From Clostridium sp. chh4-2 (GTDB taxonomy: Bacteria > Bacillota > Clostridia > Lachnospirales > Lachnospiraceae), in contig NZ_PKUU01000021.1 in the NCBI RefSeq assembly GCF_002899675.1, positions 62,001-126,000 on the forward strand: a DNA stretch of 64,000 bases, written 5' to 3'. This document shows, in pieces, positions 7,315 through 15,114 of the stretch; positions within the stretch are counted from its first letter, which is position 1; every line of letters starts with the position of its first letter. The notes under the pieces are model-generated. The model was not told the origin of the DNA, did no database searches, and saw only the letters and a list, made by a program, of their open reading frames with translations. The translations under genes and the position numbers were made by a program.

Positions 7315-8326
7315 TATAATCTGTCACCTCCTCATATGGTACCTTCACTGTTTTCAGATAATTGATAACCCGGACTGCGTCCGCCTCATCCTCAGGAAGC
7401 TGGATAATCATCTGCCCTGCTGCCGTTCCTCCAATATCTTTGGTGGACGCATAGATGATATTCACCGCCACCTTACAAGCCAGAATCATATTCGCCAATA
7501 CCGGTTCAAAGGAAGACCTTCCGTCAAAGGTAATCCTGATCTTTCTGGACTTTCCAAATTCCGCCGTGGACACCGCGTCTCCCAGGATCAGCTGGCGGCC
7601 GATCTTGGATTTGGGTTCGGAAAATATCTCCGAAACGCTTCCCACCTCTGCAATCCGGCTGCTGTCTATAATTGCCACCCGGTCACAGATCGCTTCGATT
7701 ACCGCCATCTCGTGAGTGATCACAATCACGGTGATTCCCAGATTCTGATTGATCTCCTTTAACAGCTGCAAGATCGATTTCGTCGTATTGGGGTCCAGCG
7801 CGCTTGTGGCCTCGTCACACAGAATCACTTTGGGATTGGTGGCAATGGCTCTGGCGATGGCTACTCTCTGCTTCTGGCCGCCGGACAGCTGGGCCGGATA
7901 AGCTTTGGCCCGCTCTTCCAAGCCCACCAGTTTTAAAAGTTCCATGGCCCTGTTCTGTGCTTCCTTTTTCGGCACTCCCGCAATCTCCAGCGGAAAACAA
8001 ATATTCTGAATTACATTTCTCTGAGCCAGCAGATTAAACTGCTGGAAAATCATTCCCATAGACTGTCTGGCTCTGCGCCGTTCCCTCTCATCACAGTCCG
8101 TAAGGCTGTTTCCTTCAAAAATCACCGTTCCGGAAGTGGGCACTTCCAGATAATTGATACAACGCACTAACGTACTTTTTCCAGCGCCGCTCAGGCCGAT
8201 GATGCCAAAGATCTCTCCCCGGATAATATCCAGATTGATATCATCCAGAGCCTTCACCGGACCATTGGCAGTCTTAAATTCTTTCCCCATGCCCTTTAGC
8301 TGGATAATCGGTTGTTCCTTATTCAT
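7307..8326 (-). CDS. metN: Methionine ABC transporter ATP-binding protein
   Basis: 339 residues. I chose the ATG at 8326 (MNKEQPIIQL), preceded by AGGATCAGG, over an upstream in-frame start. Walker A is GLSGAGKST, the signature is LSGGQ and Walker B is ILCDEATSALD, all in residues 1-240. The C-terminal about 80 residues form a NIL domain (RITFDGRSSFEPVLANM ... GGTAAGQMIIQLP), the methionine-sensing regulatory domain that distinguishes MetN from other ATPases. It energises methionine uptake. Its 5' leader holds a promoter, Met-rich leader ORF and terminator (see separate entries), so its expression is probably set by methionine supply. Confidence 0.95.
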   Translation of the reverse strand: MNKEQPIIQLKGMGKEFKTANGPVKALDDINLDIIRGEIFGIIGLSGAGKSTLVRCINYLEVPTSGTVIFEGNSLTDCDERERRRARQSMGMIFQQFNLLAQRNVIQNICFPLEIAGVPKKEAQNRAMELLKLVGLEERAKAYPAQLSGGQKQRVAIARAIATNPKVILCDEATSALDPNTTKSILQLLKEINQNLGITVIVITHEMAVIEAICDRVAIIDSSRIAEVGSVSEIFSEPKSKIGRQLILGDAVSTAEFGKSRKIRITFDGRSSFEPVLANMILACKVAVNIIYASTKDIGGTAAGQMIIQLPEDEADAVRVINYLKTVKVPYEEVTDYNV

Positions 8327-8384
8327 GATACCTGATCCTTTCCTGTTTGATTTTCCTATCCGCAACAGAATTATAGGAGACTTT

Positions 8385-8504
8385 CCTATGATATAAGAAA
8401 GAATCCCGCTTGCGGGATTCTCCGCCTGCGGCGGGTCGCTTCAGCGACATTATACCTCACCGCCGCAGTGCGATCCTGCCCGGAGGGCTTTTTTATATCA
8501 TAGG
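8385..8504. repeat. Palindromic repeat element G in the metN leader
   Basis: Terminal inverted repeats CCTATGATATAAGAAAG (left) and CCTATGATATAAAAAAG (right end in reverse) enclose GC-rich small hairpins: GAATCCCGC/GCGGGATTC, CCGCCTGCGGCGG and TCGCTTCAGCGA. Just outside each end is a related unit, ATAGGAGACTTTCCTATG (8373-8390) and ATAGGAGCACTTTCCTATG (8500-8518). There is no gene. It lies between the attenuator terminator and the metN start, so it is transcribed in the metN leader. Its origin as a mobile repeat is inference. Confidence 0.65.
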
Positions 8505-8522
8505 AGCACTTTCCTATGGTAT

Positions 8523-8553
8523 AAAAAAACGCAGGCCCATGCATGGGTCTGCG
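8523..8553 (-). terminator. Intrinsic terminator in the metNIQ leader (attenuator)
   Basis: On the minus strand the stem CGCAGACCCATG/CATGGGCCTGCG (one mismatch) is followed at once by seven T. It lies 65 nt after the stop of the Met-rich leader ORF and about 200 nt before metN, so it must be read through for metN expression. It is also the only clear terminator downstream of the response-regulator operon, which would otherwise run into the met leader. Confidence 0.8.
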
Positions 8554-8617
8554 ATCATATACAGCGCTTACTGCCACTCTTATCCATATCAAATCACAAT
8601 TCCATACAAAAAAATAC

Positions 8618-8710
8618 TTATGATGTTTTTATGCACATTAACATACGACACATATCCATCATGTCGTTCATCATATACATATTCATCTGCATGGTCTTTG
8701 AATTGCACAT
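8618..8710 (-). CDS. Methionine-rich leader peptide of the metNIQ operon
   Basis: 30 codons from ATG at 8710 to TAA at 8618-8620. The start is well supported: AGGAGG sits 8 nt upstream and a strong promoter about 60 nt further up. The peptide begins MCNSKTMQMNMYMMNDMMDM and ends CRMLMCIKTS. There are 11 Met (10 internal, positions 7-25) and three Cys, far above chance. An intrinsic terminator follows 65 nt after the stop and then metN. By analogy with amino-acid leader peptides, ribosome stalling at Met codons under methionine shortage would prevent termination. No T-box or SAM riboswitch is visible. The ORF and signals are seen; the mechanism is inferred. Confidence 0.8.
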   Translation of the reverse strand: MCNSKTMQMNMYMMNDMMDMCRMLMCIKTS

Positions 8711-8766
8711 AAGAGCTGCCTCCTGCTCAGTTTCCTACATTTTAACTAGGAATCTTTATGAAGCGT

Positions 8767-8795
8767 ATTCTACGCTAATGAGTCTGATTTGTCAA
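8767..8795 (-). promoter_or_regulatory. Sigma-A promoter of the met leader and metNIQ
   Basis: On the minus strand TTGACA (8795-8790) and TAGAAT (8772-8767) are separated by 17 nt. Transcription would start near 8760, about 50 nt before the leader-peptide ATG. A short hairpin TTCCTA/TAGGAA lies in the untranslated stretch between them. Confidence 0.8.
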
Positions 8796-8853
8796 GCTTT
8801 TTGAACAGATTCCTTGTCTTTTTCCGGCTGATTCCCAACTTTTTCATATCCGC

Positions 8854-9606
8854 TCAGACTTCTGTTCTTTTTTTGTACTCCTGAGGGCTGAGACCCGTCC
8901 TGTTTTTAAACAGGGTTGAAAAATACTGCACGCTTTGATATCCCAGCCTGGCGGCGATCTCATACGTTTTCAGATTTGTGGTATCCAAAAGCTCCATGGC
9001 CCTCTCCACTTTAATCTGCTTGACGGAATCGGAAAACGACATCCCGGTTTTCTCCTTAAAATACCGGCTGAAATAGGACGGATTCATATGAAGGTATTCA
9101 GATACCTCCAAAAGAGATAATTCCTGATCCACATGGCTTTTCATATACCGGACGGCCCGGTCGATGGCAGTCCTGCCCTCCCGTTTCGATACATCATCCT
9201 CATTTTCCAAATCCGCGTCTTTCCTGCGCTTCTTATCCAGCTTTTCCCTTACGCTCACCACCTGTTCCACCACTTCGCTTTTTAATACCGGTTTAACAAT
9301 ATATCCGGCCACCCCCAGTTCAATGGCTTTTTTCGCGTATTCAAATTCCTCATATGCCGTTATGATCAGAAATTCACAGTCAGGAAGCAGGTTCTTCAGC
9401 TGTTCCACGGCCTGAAGCCCGTCAAATTCAGGCATCCGGATATCGGTCAAAATGATATCCGGGAGATATTGCAGGGCCCGTTCCACCAGTTCTCTGCCGT
9501 TTTCAGCCGTTGCCACCAGTTTAACCCCGCATTTCTCCCAGGGAATTGTTTTCGCTATTCCCTGTAAAACCACTCTTTCATCATCCGCAATCATTATCTT
9601 ATACAT
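8854..9606 (-). CDS. YesN-type response regulator with AraC DNA-binding domain
   Basis: 250 residues from ATG 9606 (GGAG 7 nt upstream); longer in-frame starts lie inside the kinase gene and lack a ribosome site. The receiver domain (1-120) has acidic pocket DDE and phospho-acceptor Asp55 in LTDIRMPE. The C-terminal 100 residues are an AraC-type double helix-turn-helix (YFSRYFKEKTGMSFS, IAARLGYQSVQYFSTLFKNRTG). It overlaps the kinase gene by 8 nt and is last in a five-gene operon with a sugar ABC transporter, so it probably activates that transporter and perhaps the neighbouring pectate lyase gene. Confidence 0.92.
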   Translation of the reverse strand: MYKIMIADDERVVLQGIAKTIPWEKCGVKLVATAENGRELVERALQYLPDIILTDIRMPEFDGLQAVEQLKNLLPDCEFLIITAYEEFEYAKKAIELGVAGYIVKPVLKSEVVEQVVSVREKLDKKRRKDADLENEDDVSKREGRTAIDRAVRYMKSHVDQELSLLEVSEYLHMNPSYFSRYFKEKTGMSFSDSVKQIKVERAMELLDTTNLKTYEIAARLGYQSVQYFSTLFKNRTGLSPQEYKKRTEV

Positions 9607-11365
9607 TTTCACTCTCCTGTATCTCCAATACCACCTTTGTCCATTCCCCGTAAACGCTGTCAATGCTGATGGATGCCCTGCCGTGATAACGGATTTCCAA
9701 CCGTCTTGCAATATTCACCAGCGCAAAATAGTCCTTTCCATCCCCATTTCCGGATTTCATCGCTTCCCGGATTTCGTTCAGCCTATTCTCCTGAATTCCC
9801 TGTCCATTGTCCCATACTTCAAAATGAAGGCGTTCCCCCCGCAGCTCTCCCGTCACCGCAATTTCCGTAATGCCCGCCTTATACTGAGCTCCATGGGCAA
9901 TGGCATTCTCAACCAGAGGCTGCAGCAAAAGGTTTGGTATGCAAAGGGGCAGAATCTCTTTTTCGAAGCAGATTTCGCACTCAAACTGGTCTGCAAACCG
10001 CACCTGCTGAATCCACACATAACATTGAAGCTGCTTTAAATTATCCGACAGGCAGATATCCTGGTTTCCGTAATTCAGCGCCGTCTTATAATACCCCGCC
10101 GTAGCGCACACCATGCTTTCCAGTCCGTCATAATCTTTCTGTTCGCTCATCCAGATCATATTGTTGAATATATTGTAAAGGAAATGAGGATTGATCTGGG
10201 ACTGCAAAAGCCGGTATTTAAAATCTTCTTTTCTAAGCCTCTCTTCCAGAACTTCCCGGACCAAACGCTGCAGATTACCCGACATATGGTTAAATCCCTG
10301 AAAGATTTCCCCAAACACATCGTTTCGTTCCTCGCTGATCCTGACTCCGAACGTTCCCTTTTCCATCTCCTTCATGGCATCCATCAGGACAACGACCGGC
10401 TGGGACATCTTTTTATCGGAAATGCGGATAATAATCCTGTAAACCGCCGCAAACAGCAGAATTACCGCGATGGTGCACACCGCCACCGGGAACAGGTTGG
10501 GAAGCAGATACCGGTCCTCATAATAGTAATAGACGGTCATTCCTGTCTTTCCGTCCTTTTTCCCCAGAACAGAATACCGCTTTCCGTTGAAGAGATAACG
10601 GTACGGCTGCCTGGCTCCCTCTTCCATCTGTTTTTCAATTCCGCCTTCCCCTTCCCACAACGCAAAATGCTCCTGGTCCATGTGGAAAGGCAGCATATTC
10701 CCTTCTCCGAAAGCGATCATCATTCCCTGGTTTTCTCCCTCGTGTTCAAGGTAGTTATACAGTTCATTGACCGGAATCCCCGCACACAAGATTCCCTTTT
10801 TCTTTCCAGTCAGAGTTGAATAAACCGGCCTCATCAACGTCACCACCTGCTTATTCCTGTGAAAATAAGACAGAAAATGGTCCGTATAATCCGTGGACCA
10901 GTATGGCCCGTCCGTCTCTTCCATTAATGTAACGTAATATTCCTGATCCTCCTTTTCCAAACCGTAAAACACACCGTCATTGGATGTGATAAGATTATTG
11001 GAATCGGAAAGGTACAGATCCACCCAGGCCACGGCATTTACGTTAAACACGGTGTTGGACAGATAGTCAACGCAGTCTCTGTACAGAAGGTAATCCGGTT
11101 TCGTTTTATAACTTTTAAGCAGTCCCTGGACTTCCGTACCGCTCCATATGCCGGCCGCAACCGTATCCGCCTCCTCCATAATTCTCTGTATGTAAAACAT
11201 GCTCTGGTTCAGCTGGTTTTCCTTTTCATCCCGTATCAGCTTTTTCTCCCGGTAGGTGTAATACCCGATCAGCAGCACATTAATGCATACGGCCGCTATC
11301 ATCAGCACGGTCAGGAACTGCAGATAGACCGCCTTCATATAAGATGCCTTTTTCTTCCCCTTCAT
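9599..11365 (-). CDS. YesM-type sensor histidine kinase
   Basis: 588 residues from ATG 11365, preceded by GGAGGGGAG. A membrane segment at about 10-35 is followed by an extracellular sensor region (about 36-290), a second membrane segment (PVAVCTIAVILLFAAVY), a HAMP region, and the His_kinase box SQINPHFLYNIFNNMIW. A HATPase domain with LLQPLVENAIAHG and DNGQGI completes it. This architecture is the two-component partner of YesN regulators, which sense extracellular sugars or a sugar-loaded binding protein. It is adjacent to, and co-transcribed with, the binding protein gene upstream. The ligand is not visible; pectin fragments are inferred from context. Confidence 0.92.
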   Translation of the reverse strand: MKGKKKASYMKAVYLQFLTVLMIAAVCINVLLIGYYTYREKKLIRDEKENQLNQSMFYIQRIMEEADTVAAGIWSGTEVQGLLKSYKTKPDYLLYRDCVDYLSNTVFNVNAVAWVDLYLSDSNNLITSNDGVFYGLEKEDQEYYVTLMEETDGPYWSTDYTDHFLSYFHRNKQVVTLMRPVYSTLTGKKKGILCAGIPVNELYNYLEHEGENQGMMIAFGEGNMLPFHMDQEHFALWEGEGGIEKQMEEGARQPYRYLFNGKRYSVLGKKDGKTGMTVYYYYEDRYLLPNLFPVAVCTIAVILLFAAVYRIIIRISDKKMSQPVVVLMDAMKEMEKGTFGVRISEERNDVFGEIFQGFNHMSGNLQRLVREVLEERLRKEDFKYRLLQSQINPHFLYNIFNNMIWMSEQKDYDGLESMVCATAGYYKTALNYGNQDICLSDNLKQLQCYVWIQQVRFADQFECEICFEKEILPLCIPNLLLQPLVENAIAHGAQYKAGITEIAVTGELRGERLHFEVWDNGQGIQENRLNEIREAMKSGNGDGKDYFALVNIARRLEIRYHGRASISIDSVYGEWTKVVLEIQESENV

Positions 11366-11525
11366 GCTCCCCTCCCACACCGTTCATTATATCAAAAGAA
11401 ACCGGATCTTCCATCCGCAATTCATATGTAAATTCTGGAAATGGAACCAGCGCCCGCCTGACAGAATGCTTATCTGCGGTATTTTACCGTATAAGCTTTC
11501 CGTTATGCGGACGCTTTGGCGCCTT

Positions 11526-13043
11526 TTATTTATTCAGTTCCTTCAAGAGCGTATCTCCGTCAATACTTCTCCAGAAATTCTTATAATTTTCCATTCCCTC
11601 TTCCACGGTAACGCTTCCCAGCACGATCTGTGATACGATTTCCTGCCAGGTGCTTGTGATGGATGCGGCGCATTCGTCATAAAGATCCGATTTGCCGGAA
11701 GGAATCATATATTTCGGCCCCTTCACTTCCAAAGCCTTTTCGATGATCTCCTTCTGTGCAGGCAGTGCGCGTTCCAGTTCTTCACTCAGCTTAAAATTCA
11801 GGTTAAAGTCCTGGATAAAGGAATCGTAAAGGAAGGAATATTTGGGGGAATAGCCGGAATTAGCAGCTTTTTCCGTAGGCTCCAGATATCCGTCACCGTT
11901 GATATTATAATGTTTGCCTTCCACTCCGATGTTAAACAGAGCCGGATACATCTCGGGGTCCATAACCATGGTTTCGATCACGTCAAATGCTTTCTGCGGG
12001 TTCTTGCAATCGGCGGAAATGCAGTAAGCGATCTGAACGGATTCATTTAAACAGCCGCCTTTGCCATCCGGTCCATAGATACAGTAAATCGGAAATACAT
12101 CGCTCTCCTGTCCTGCCTTTGCGCTTTCCCGGCTGTAATTTGTATAGTTGGTGGTGTAATCGATATCGCAGGCCGCTTTTCCTGTATACATGTATTCACG
12201 CATTGTGGCCATCTCTGTGGTGATGAATTCCTGGTCAATCACCTCTGATTCGTAAAGCTCCCTCAGATACTTGAGGGCCTCTGCCATCTGCGGCTCCTGG
12301 AAACCGTCCACATATTCTCCTGATTCATTTTTATAAACGCCTGCATATGCGCCGTAAGCATTCATGAAAAACTGGAAGTTGTCAATGAACTTTGGAAAGC
12401 TGAACGGTATGATTCCGGTGCCTTTTAATTTTCCCATTTCCGTCATAAATTCTTCTGTCGTAGGAGTGTTGGAAAGTTCAATTCCGTATGTTTCCATCAC
12501 ATCTTTTCTCAAAAACAGGATTTTCATCTTTGGATTTACATAGGGAACATGGTAAATGTTTCCGTCAATGGCCAGAGCATCGTATAAATCCTGGCTGATT
12601 GTGGACAGCTTTTCGGAATTTTTAATATAATCATTTAAACAAAGTATTTTTCCTCTGGCCGCATAGTTGGGAAGCCGCGTCATGGCCTGTGATACATAGA
12701 AGATATCCGGCACATCCCCGCCTGATATCATGGTTTCCAGTTTATCGTTGTAGCTGGAGACAGGCGGAATGATCGCTTTCAGTTCCGTTCCTGTTTTCTC
12801 TTCTAAAAGATCGATAACCGCCTGCTGGAGTTCCGGATCTGTGCTCAGACCGAATGTGCTGTCCGAGGAACAGATAGACAAAGCAACCGGCTTTTCCTCT
12901 TTCACGGTTTCCCCGGGCGCCTGTCCCGAAGACTCCTTAGCCGCCCCTTGGGAAGGCGCCTCTTCCTTTTTTGCGCATCCTCCCAATGACGCCGCCATGG
13001 ATGCAGCCAGCAACACCGCTGTAATTTTCTTGCTTAACCTCAT
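11526..13043 (-). CDS. Sugar ABC transporter substrate-binding lipoprotein
   Basis: 505 residues. A lipoprotein signal with lipobox SLGGC (Cys23) is followed by an acidic linker and a family-1 extracellular solute-binding domain (GGDVPDIFYVSQAMTRLPNYA, then a long C-terminal lobe). Length and context match the LplA/YtcQ group that binds complex oligosaccharides. It lies between its two permease genes upstream and the YesMN-type genes downstream. No ATPase gene is in the operon; such systems usually share a general MsmX-like ATPase encoded elsewhere. The substrate is inferred to be a pectin or rhamnogalacturonan fragment from the adjacent pectate lyase and rhamnose genes. Confidence 0.9.
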   Translation of the reverse strand: MRLSKKITAVLLAASMAASLGGCAKKEEAPSQGAAKESSGQAPGETVKEEKPVALSICSSDSTFGLSTDPELQQAVIDLLEEKTGTELKAIIPPVSSYNDKLETMISGGDVPDIFYVSQAMTRLPNYAARGKILCLNDYIKNSEKLSTISQDLYDALAIDGNIYHVPYVNPKMKILFLRKDVMETYGIELSNTPTTEEFMTEMGKLKGTGIIPFSFPKFIDNFQFFMNAYGAYAGVYKNESGEYVDGFQEPQMAEALKYLRELYESEVIDQEFITTEMATMREYMYTGKAACDIDYTTNYTNYSRESAKAGQESDVFPIYCIYGPDGKGGCLNESVQIAYCISADCKNPQKAFDVIETMVMDPEMYPALFNIGVEGKHYNINGDGYLEPTEKAANSGYSPKYSFLYDSFIQDFNLNFKLSEELERALPAQKEIIEKALEVKGPKYMIPSGKSDLYDECAASITSTWQEIVSQIVLGSVTVEEGMENYKNFWRSIDGDTLLKELNK

Positions 13044-13063
13044 AATTCTACCCCTTTTCCTTT

Positions 13064-13942
13064 TTATTCTTTCACCGAGCCCAGCATTAATCCGGTCACA
13101 AAATACCTTTGTACAAACGGATAGATGACGAGCACAGGCAACATTCCCAATACCATAACTGCCATTTTTGTATTATCATATACCACATTATTTTCCCCCA
13201 GCGAACCGTCTCCCTGAAATACCAGGGCCCTCAGCATAACCTGAAGCGTATATTTATCGCTGCTGTTGATAAACATCACAGCCTCGGTATAACGGTTCCA
13301 GAAGGATACGAAATAAAACAGTGTCACCGCCGCTAAAATAGGTACGGAAATCGGCAGCACAATTCTCACAAGCGCCTCTATATCGTTGCATCCGTCCAGT
13401 CTGGCCGACTCCATCAGGCTTTCCGGAATGGAAGACATGTAATTTTTCACTATAATCAGGTTGAAAGTGGACACCGCAAACGGAAGGATCAGTGACAGAT
13501 AGGAATCGATCAGCTTTAGATTCCGTATCAGCACATAAAACGGCATGATCCCCGCTTCAAATACCAGGGTGATGGAAACAGCCCTCATAAAAAACTTTCG
13601 GAACACAAGTTTTTTCTGTGCCAGCGCATATCCGAGTGGAACGGTCACAACCATCGCCAGCGCCGTACCTCCGGCCGCCACCAAAAGGGAATTATAAAAC
13701 CCTTTCATATAGCCGCTTTGAAGCACTCTGGCATAATTTTTAAATGTAACCGACTTGGGAATCATCAGATAGATTCCTCCCATCACGTCCTTATCCTCCG
13801 CCAGCGAAGTGATGATGATATTCCAAATGGGCAATACCACAATGGTACAGATCAGAGCCAAAAAGATCCCGTTAAATATCCGGTATGCGGTCCTCCATCC
13901 CGACTCCTTCATCCCGCGTTTCTCAATCATTTGTTTTTGCAT
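13064..13942 (-). CDS. Sugar ABC transporter permease, YtcP/MalG type
   Basis: 292 residues with six membrane segments. The coupling motif is ESARLDGCNDIEALVRIVLPIS (about residues 180-200). A C-terminal MLPVLVIYPFVQRYFVTGLMLGSVKE is characteristic of the YtcP/YesQ permease group. It pairs with the LplB-type permease encoded 13 nt upstream, and both precede the binding protein gene. It forms half of the membrane channel for oligosaccharide import. Confidence 0.92.
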   Translation of the reverse strand: MQKQMIEKRGMKESGWRTAYRIFNGIFLALICTIVVLPIWNIIITSLAEDKDVMGGIYLMIPKSVTFKNYARVLQSGYMKGFYNSLLVAAGGTALAMVVTVPLGYALAQKKLVFRKFFMRAVSITLVFEAGIMPFYVLIRNLKLIDSYLSLILPFAVSTFNLIIVKNYMSSIPESLMESARLDGCNDIEALVRIVLPISVPILAAVTLFYFVSFWNRYTEAVMFINSSDKYTLQVMLRALVFQGDGSLGENNVVYDNTKMAVMVLGMLPVLVIYPFVQRYFVTGLMLGSVKE

Positions 13943-13954
13943 TCCGCATACCTC

Positions 13955-14857
13955 CTAAAGAATCGAATCGTCCAGAAAACGCTTGCTGAAATAGTTGGTT
14001 CCCATCACCAGACACAGGCTGACGATTCCGGTAAACAGGCTGATCGCCGTTCCATATCCGATATTGCCGGAAAGGATTCCCTCCCTGTATGCATACGTTT
14101 GAAGCACGTCGCTGGCCGAATATACGGAAGCATTGTACATAACCAATACCTGTTCGAAGATGAGGAGCACATGGGAAAGATTCAAAAGCAGCATTGTCAC
14201 AATGGTTCCTTTTATGCTCGGTATGGTAATATACCAGACCTGCCGGAACCGGTCGCAGCCGTCAATGGCGGCCGCCTCATACAGCTGAGGGTCAACCGTA
14301 GACAAGGTAGCCACATAGATAACCGCCCCATATCCCATCTGCCTCCAGATGTAGGACACGATCAGCACCAGCCGGAACCAATGGGGATCTGCCATAAAAT
14401 AAATGGGTTTATGCCCAAAATACTGCAAAACCTGATTCACCACTCCACCGGAAGGAGAAAGCATGGTGACAAACACGCATCCCACCACAACCCAGGAAAA
14501 GAAATAGGGGACATAGATCATAAACTGCACGGACCGCTTCATAAACAAGGATTTCAGTTCGTTAATCATCAATGCCACGATGAGCGGAAACGGAAAGTAA
14601 AAAATGATATTGCACAAGCTGATTATGATCGTATTTTTAAAAGCATTCCAAAATACGGCTGATTTAAACAACCGGCTGAAATTTCTGATTCCCACAAAAT
14701 CCACCCGGCTCCTGAACCCGTAGTTTGTAAACGCAAGGGCCAGACCGGAATACGTCGCATATTTAAAAACGATGTACCACAGAATTCCCGGAAGCATCAT
14801 CAGCAGCAGATATCTTTGCCTGTACATGGTTTTCCACACGCTCTTTTTCTCTGACAT
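13955..14857 (-). CDS. Sugar ABC transporter permease, LplB/YteP type
   Basis: 300 residues from ATG 14857, with AAGGAG 7 nt upstream; the upstream in-frame start has none. It has six membrane segments, an opening typical of LplB proteins (QRYLLLMMLPGILWYIVFKY), and the coupling motif EAAAIDGCDRFRQVWYITIPSI. It is the first gene of the five-gene operon and is divergent from the pectate lyase gene across about 260 nt, which is the likely site of YesN-type control. Nothing specific was recognised in that gap beyond an AT-rich TACAAT-like -10 near 14,900 on the minus strand. Confidence 0.92.
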   Translation of the reverse strand: MSEKKSVWKTMYRQRYLLLMMLPGILWYIVFKYATYSGLALAFTNYGFRSRVDFVGIRNFSRLFKSAVFWNAFKNTIIISLCNIIFYFPFPLIVALMINELKSLFMKRSVQFMIYVPYFFSWVVVGCVFVTMLSPSGGVVNQVLQYFGHKPIYFMADPHWFRLVLIVSYIWRQMGYGAVIYVATLSTVDPQLYEAAAIDGCDRFRQVWYITIPSIKGTIVTMLLLNLSHVLLIFEQVLVMYNASVYSASDVLQTYAYREGILSGNIGYGTAISLFTGIVSLCLVMGTNYFSKRFLDDSIL

Positions 14858-15114
14858 AGCTTGTCTCCTTTTCACTTTTTCTGTCGATACAATGATTGTA
14901 CAATAGTTGCCTTCTGTCTAAAACATCACATTTTTTACATTTTGTTCGTTATTTTTACCTCATTTGCAAGTTGGTCCGAAATGCTTGATTTTGCTCTTCC
15001 ACACTGATATATTCAGTTCATACTTCTAATTGCAATCTCACAAAGGCGCATATCACTCATAATATCCGGAAAGAATCCGGCACCTTAATTCAAAAAGGAA
15101 AGGAAGGGATTTTT

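Noticed and set aside
8410..8712. Rightward open frame across the met leader
   Set aside because: It is antisense to the leader ORF and passes through the terminator and repeat G without a ribosome site.
8327..8760. SAM riboswitch or Met T-box upstream of metN
   Set aside because: I looked for the T-box sequence, specifier stem and S-box core and saw none; the leader is explained by a short ORF, a terminator and repeat G.
10184..10819. Long antisense frames inside the sensor kinase, permease and rhamnose genes (for example here and 13718-14662)
   Set aside because: They lie opposite genes with complete, recognisable domains and lack start signals.
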